Source of the DNA: Trebonia sp963771985
GTDB lineage: Bacteria; Actinomycetota; Actinomycetes; Streptosporangiales; Streptosporangiaceae
DNA length: 64,000 bases
NCBI GenBank assembly: GCA_963771985.1
Contig: CAVYVO010000018.1
Location: forward strand, 62,001 to 126,000
Direction: 5' to 3'
Of the stretch, positions 60,303 to 64,000 are shown piece after piece (positions within the stretch are counted from its first letter, which is position 1; each line of letters starts with the position of its first letter). A model generated the notes under the pieces. The model worked only from the letters and a program-made list of their open reading frames with translations. It was not told where the DNA came from and searched no databases. Made by a program: the position numbers and the translations under genes.

Positions 60303-61094
60303 ATGACGATGAACGGCGACTGCCGGCTGGCCGACGGACGGGTTGTCGTGCTGCGCCCGGCCTGCCCCGGCGACGTCGCGGCCATCACCAGGCTGTACCT
60401 CGAACTGTCGGCCGAGTCCTTCCGCCTCCGTTTCCACGCCGGTCAGCCCGCGCCCGCGCTGGTGGCAAAATTCGCCGGGCTCGGCAGCGGCACCGTGTGC
60501 TTCGTCGCCGCCTCGCACGCCGACCCGGAATGCCTGGCCGCCGAGGCTCGCTACGTGCTTATCGACGCCGGGACAGCGGAACTGGCGCTGACCGTCCGGG
60601 ATGGCTATCAGGGCGCCGGACTGGGGCACCTGCTGCTGGAGGCACTGGTGCAGCGGGCCCGCGAGGACGGGCTGAAGCGGCTGCGCGCCATGGTCCTGCT
60701 CGGCAACAAGCCGATGCTGCGGCTGCTCCAGCACTACGGCTGGGCGCTGGCCGATGCCACCGAAGACTACTCCGTGGCCTGTCTGGAGATCTCCGCCGTC
60801 GGCGGGATGCCGGGCTGGCCGGCGGAGTCCGCGGGCCAGCGGGTGCTGGTGGAACGGCGCAGCTGGTTCGACGATGAGCGGGTCACGGCGCTGCGTTCGG
60901 CGGGGAAGGACGTGCGCCAGTGCACCGGGCCGCGGCGGGACGTGGGACGAGCCTGCCCGCTGGTCACGTCCGGGCATTGCCGGCTTGCCGAGGAGGCAGA
61001 GCTGATCGTAAGCCTGCTCCCGGACGGCGACCCGGACTGCGCAGCCGTGCTCGCAGCCCACCGGCAGCGCTGGCCGCACCTCCTTGCCGAGTGA
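60303..61094 (+). CDS. GNAT family acetyltransferase with extra C-terminal region
   Basis: 263 residues. The GNAT domain covers about 1-165: FRLRFHAG, ELALTVRDGYQGAGLGHLLL (the acetyl-CoA V/I-x-x-x-Q-x-x-G-x-G/A loop) and NKPMLRLLQHYGWAL. The N-terminus resembles GNAT modules of protein acetyltransferases such as Pat. The remaining 100 residues, with RRSWFDDERVTALRSAGKDV and CTGPRRDVGRACPLV, are not recognised. Substrate unknown. The gene is alone; 164 bases separate it from the divergent LLM oxidoreductase. Confidence 0.8.
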   Translation: MTMNGDCRLADGRVVVLRPACPGDVAAITRLYLELSAESFRLRFHAGQPAPALVAKFAGLGSGTVCFVAASHADPECLAAEARYVLIDAGTAELALTVRDGYQGAGLGHLLLEALVQRAREDGLKRLRAMVLLGNKPMLRLLQHYGWALADATEDYSVACLEISAVGGMPGWPAESAGQRVLVERRSWFDDERVTALRSAGKDVRQCTGPRRDVGRACPLVTSGHCRLAEEAELIVSLLPDGDPDCAAVLAAHRQRWPHLLAE

Positions 61095-61215
61095 GATGTG
61101 CCGCCCGGCAACCGGTGGCGCGCAGGTAACGCTAACGGCGCCCCCATGACCACCGCCCGGACCCGGAAACCTTTTGCTGTTGAAGACCAGAATGCGGGAC
61201 GCTGCCGGGGTGAAC

Positions 61216-62124
61216 ATGCATGCCGGCCAGCTGGCCATCTCGCCCGGGACGGTGCGCGATCTGGTGGACGGCCAGTTCCCCGGCTGGAGCAGCCTGCCCA
61301 TCGCGGCGGTGGATTCCCCGGGGACAGTCAACGCCATCTTCCGTATCGGCCGCCAGTTCGCCGCACGCTTCCCGCTGCGGCCCGGTGACGCCGGGACGGT
61401 ACGGCAGCGGCTGGAAGCCGAAGCGGCGGCGGCACGCGAGCTCGCCGGCCTCACGCGGTTCCCTGTGCCCGAGCCGGTGGCTATCGGCGAGCCCGGGGCG
61501 GGCTACCCGCTGCCGTGGGCGGCGCAGACCTGGCTGCCCGGCGTCACGGCCGCCGTGGACGACCCTGGCGCATCCGACGGTTTCGCGCGTGACCTAGCCG
61601 AATTCATCCGTGGCGTGCGCTTGGCCGACACGGGCGGCCGGACATTCAGCGGGCAGGGCCGGGGAGGTGACCTATCGTCCCATGACGCGTGGCTGGAAAC
61701 CTGCTTCGGACGCAGCGAGCGCCTCCTGGACGTTCCGCGGCTGCGCCGGATGTGGCAGGCCATGCGCGAGCTTCCGCGCGGCACCGGTGGTGACGTGATG
61801 AGCCACGGTGACCTGATTCCGGGCAACGTCCTCGTGTCCGGCGGGCGGCTGGCCGGGGTTATCGATGTCGGTGGCCTGGGACCGGCCGACCCTGCGCTGG
61901 ATCTCGTGGCCGCCTGGCATCTGCTCGAGGCGGGCCCCCGGCAGATCTTCCGTGACAACCTCGGATGCGGGGACCTGGAGTGGGAGCGCGGCAGGGCATG
62001 GGCCTTCCAGCAGGCCATGGGAGCAGTCTGGTACTACGCCGAGACCAACCCAGCCATGAGCGGGATGGGAAGGCGCACTCTGCAACGCCTCCAGGACGAC
62101 AAATCCCCAGCCCGGGCCTTGTGA
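61216..62124 (+). CDS. Aminoglycoside phosphotransferase family protein
   Basis: 302-residue small-molecule kinase of the APH/choline-kinase fold. The catalytic loop MSHGDLIPGNVLV and the metal-binding VIDVGGLGPADPALDLVAAW are intact, unlike in the degenerate domain at 48306-50708. The N-terminal lobe includes FRIGRQFAARFPLRP with the ATP-site lysine region poorly conserved. It may phosphorylate a sugar, macrolide or aminoglycoside; specificity cannot be read. ATG 61216 is used, with GTG 61210 and TTG 61174 as alternatives. Convergent with the methyltransferase gene, with 17 bases between. Confidence 0.83.
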   Translation: MHAGQLAISPGTVRDLVDGQFPGWSSLPIAAVDSPGTVNAIFRIGRQFAARFPLRPGDAGTVRQRLEAEAAAARELAGLTRFPVPEPVAIGEPGAGYPLPWAAQTWLPGVTAAVDDPGASDGFARDLAEFIRGVRLADTGGRTFSGQGRGGDLSSHDAWLETCFGRSERLLDVPRLRRMWQAMRELPRGTGGDVMSHGDLIPGNVLVSGGRLAGVIDVGGLGPADPALDLVAAWHLLEAGPRQIFRDNLGCGDLEWERGRAWAFQQAMGAVWYYAETNPAMSGMGRRTLQRLQDDKSPARAL

Positions 62125-62141
62125 CGCCCCCGAATGTCCGC

Positions 62142-62795
62142 TCATGCGGCGCGTGCGAGGATGAGGCTGTGCCCGGAGGTACCTTCCGGGATGTAGCGGT
62201 GCCAGACGGGGGTGAACCGCGCTGCTGTTAGCCACTTGAGGTAGGTGGCGGTGTCGGCGTGGTCCCAGAACATGTCGGCGCCGAGGTAGGGCTCGGTGCC
62301 GGTCCAGCGCTGAGCGCCGGTGATGGCCAGCAGATAGCCGCCTGGGCGCAGCCAGCCGCGGATGCGCGGGAACAGGGCCTGCTGATCGGCCAGCGGCACG
62401 TGGATGAGGGCGTAGAAAGACACCGCGGCGTCCAGGCTGGCGGCCCGCAGGTGCAGCGCGGTCATGTCGGCTTGTACCAGGCGGGCCGCGGGGACCAGGT
62501 GCCGGGCGCGGGCGAGCTGGACGGCGGAGAAATCAACGCCGATGACCCGCAGCCGGTGATCGGTCAGTGCGCGGGTAGCTGGCAGGCCGATGCCGCAGCC
62601 CAGGTCGGCGACCGTGGCGCTGGCGGGCAGCAGGTCAGCCAGCTCCGCGGCCCAGCCGGCGTAGCGGCTGACGTCCTCCGCGGAAGAGGCGGCCGCCTGA
62701 CCGTCATCGCTGCGGTAGGCAGCCGAAATGGCGTCGTAGCCACGGCGGACAAGATCGCGCTGGGCAGCCCGTGCCGCCACATCATCGGCCTGCAT
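62142..62795 (-). CDS. Class I SAM-dependent methyltransferase
   Basis: 217 residues. Motif I VADLGCGIGLPATRAL, acidic motif II VIGVDFSAVQLARAR, motif III ARLVQADMTAL and post-motif LRPGGYLLAITGAQRW are those of the Methyltransf_25 group. The C-terminus ADMFWDHADTATYLKWLTAA fits small-molecule methyltransferases near resistance-type genes. The frame opens at 62960, but that would overlap the DinB-like gene; ATG 62795 or 62804 is more likely. Acceptor unknown. Confidence 0.83.
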   Translation of the reverse strand: MQADDVAARAAQRDLVRRGYDAISAAYRSDDGQAAASSAEDVSRYAGWAAELADLLPASATVADLGCGIGLPATRALTDHRLRVIGVDFSAVQLARARHLVPAARLVQADMTALHLRAASLDAAVSFYALIHVPLADQQALFPRIRGWLRPGGYLLAITGAQRWTGTEPYLGADMFWDHADTATYLKWLTAARFTPVWHRYIPEGTSGHSLILARAA

Positions 62796-62845
62796 ACCTG
62801 CCATCTTCCCCGCAGGCTGCGCCTGGTACGCGGAGCAGTCCGGCG

Positions 62846-63412
62846 TCACACGGGTCGGCCGAGAAACCCGGCCAGGCGGTCTACAGCCGGCGCTTCCTGC
62901 GGGACCAGGACGTCCGCGGCGAAGGGAGCGCCTGGGCCCTGCGGCCGCGTCGTGAGCCACTGCCGGGCCCTGGCAAGGGCTCGTCCGGCAACGTCGTCCG
63001 GGAATTGCGCCGGCTGCCCGGTAGCCCGTGCCAGATCCCAGCCGTGGACCAGCACCTCCACGATCCGGACATGCACCATGACCGCGCCCGCGCCGGTCCC
63101 GAACGGGGCCTCATACACCGACTCCAGCACGCCAGGCCCGGCGAACGCCTCCCGCAGCCGTGCCGCGGCCCGCCGGTAGGCCGCCGGCGGATCGCCGCCA
63201 AGATGGTCCGCGCCGGGAACCGGCCGCGGCTCGCCGCCGATGATCGCGGCGAACAGCAGGTTGCCCTGGACCAGATGGTTCAGTACCCCGCGGACATCCA
63301 GCTCGGTGCACGGCGTGGGCGCCGGCCACTGGTCAGCCCGGATGCCGACCACGACCGCCTCGGTGGCCGCAAGGGCGCGGCCGAGGTCCGCTAGCGGTTC
63401 TGCTCCGGGCAT
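62846..63412 (-). CDS. TIGR03086-like metal-binding DinB/mycothiol-isomerase-type protein
   Basis: 188 residues with the four-helix bundle of the mycothiol-dependent maleylpyruvate isomerase/DinB superfamily. TPCTELDVRGVLNHLVQGN supplies the first metal-ligand histidine, and VRIVEVLVHGWDLARATGQP supplies the others. Proteins like this commonly use mycothiol or bind zinc/nickel; here the mca gene shows mycothiol is present. It is 50 bases upstream of the methyltransferase and probably co-transcribed with it. Confidence 0.85.
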   Translation of the reverse strand: MPGAEPLADLGRALAATEAVVVGIRADQWPAPTPCTELDVRGVLNHLVQGNLLFAAIIGGEPRPVPGADHLGGDPPAAYRRAAARLREAFAGPGVLESVYEAPFGTGAGAVMVHVRIVEVLVHGWDLARATGQPAQFPDDVAGRALARARQWLTTRPQGPGAPFAADVLVPQEAPAVDRLAGFLGRPV

Positions 63413-63645
63413 GTCACCAGCATGTCAAAACAGGACCAGGGCCGTCGGCTGTTACATAATCCCGGCGGGACACATGCCATCACGGGCTGTCATGGTGTAC
63501 CCGAGCGCGCCCGGCGCGAACCCAGGCGCCCGCCGGTGCGCCTCGAACTTACCGGACTAAGACCTCGGGCTTGGCTGGTAAACCCTTTACGTGCGGTGCT
63601 CGCGGAATTGCGGGCGAGCGGCTGGCTCCGGTCGTCGCGCTGCGC

Positions 63646-64000
63646 CTAGCGGCCGTGGCGCCAGTGCGGCTTGCGCTTTTCCAGGAACGCGCGGATCCCT
63701 TCCTGTGCGTCGGGGAGCTGGCTGGTCGCGGCCATGACCTCGACGGCGTAGGCATATGCCTTCGGCTGATCGAGGTCGATCTGGGCATAAAGCGCCTGTT
63801 TGCCGATCCCCTTGCTCTGGGCGGAACCGCGTGTGGTGCGATCGAGCAGATCGTGGACCGCATCATCGAGCTGAGCGGCGGGCACGACCCGGTTGACCAG
63901 GCCCCAGTCGAGCGCGGTTTGCGCGTCGATGACGTCCCCGGACAAGGCCAGCTCCATGGCGCGCTTGCGGCCCACGTTCCTGGCGACCGCCACCATGGGC
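63646..64000 (-). CDS. Enoyl-CoA hydratase/isomerase family protein, C-terminal part
   Basis: The gene runs off the right edge, so only about the last 118 residues are present. RKRAMELALSGDVIDAQTAL then DWGLVNRVVP is the classical crotonase C-terminal block, followed by the helical KQALYAQIDLD region and the trimerisation tail EGIRAFLEKRKPHW. It hydrates or isomerises acyl-CoA, probably in beta-oxidation. The active-site glutamates and the oxyanion glycine are outside the window. Confidence 0.88.
   Translation of the reverse strand, partial: PMVAVARNVGRKRAMELALSGDVIDAQTALDWGLVNRVVPAAQLDDAVHDLLDRTTRGSAQSKGIGKQALYAQIDLDQPKAYAYAVEVMAATSQLPDAQEGIRAFLEKRKPHWRHGR

Overview
The window reads as chromosome of a high-GC, mycothiol-producing actinomycete. 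It carries a mycothiol S-conjugate amidase, a probable F420-dependent LLM-class oxidoreductase, a mycothiol-isomerase-like DinB protein, an ECF41-type sigma factor, frequent GTG starts and tightly overlapping genes. The genus cannot be fixed from this stretch. No tRNA, rRNA, CRISPR array, transposase or phage gene was seen.

Layout: (1) 86-15,134 is a cell-surface or exopolysaccharide locus. It has UDP-sugar supply (galE, UDP-glucose dehydrogenase, UDP-xylose synthase), three family-2 glycosyltransferases, a very long flippase-plus-polymerase-like membrane fusion, a secreted GH16 glycanase, a polysaccharide deacetylase and two methyltransferases. Its first 4.8 kb is visibly richer in A/T than the rest. 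(2) 15.3-21.9 kb holds a small Cys/His protein too short for routine gene calling, two small membrane proteins, a MoxR-type AAA+ ATPase with a VWA partner, threonine dehydratase and a YdcF protein. (3) 21.9-26.4 kb has a frameshifted TetR regulator divergent from a DHA2 drug exporter with two operator-like palindromes between them, then greA, mca and a small membrane protein. (4) 26.4-33.5 kb has a SNF2 helicase coupled to a SWIM zinc-finger protein, a very acidic unknown protein and serS. (5) 33.6-41.4 kb has a YdjM-like membrane protein, a DUF4389 protein, an NCS1 permease, an MFS transporter, a rhodanese and a RecQ helicase with a phosphoribosyltransferase-like tail.

(6) 41.6-46.7 kb has a dihydroneopterin aldolase, the lutABC lactate-utilisation operon and a GT39 membrane glycosyltransferase divergent from a MarR regulator, with two matching operator palindromes between them. 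(7) 47.3-51.5 kb has a frameshifted beta-propeller protein running into a FUSC transporter fused to a degenerate kinase-like domain, then two small enzymes. (8) 51.5-58.3 kb has a hairpin-rich intergenic region, an S53 lipoprotein peptidase, a carboxymuconolactone decarboxylase/ECF41 pair, an S41 peptidase, and DUF899 and DUF2182 proteins. (9) 58.3-64 kb has an ArsR (frameshifted)/SRPBCC pair under a clear promoter-operator, an LLM oxidoreductase, a GNAT protein, an APH-family kinase, a methyltransferase, a DinB-like protein and the end of an enoyl-CoA hydratase.

The least explained signals are a two-copy inverted dispersed element (34,107-34,252 and 52,014-52,170) with a conserved hairpin, a cluster of long hairpins at 51,560-51,736, a 33-bp exact repeat of part of a glycosyltransferase gene (13,551 and 15,209), and the beta-propeller/FUSC/pseudokinase reading frame. 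Three genes are interrupted by single small indels, two in short base runs and one in a GC repeat. Sequencing error is a real alternative to gene decay for all three.
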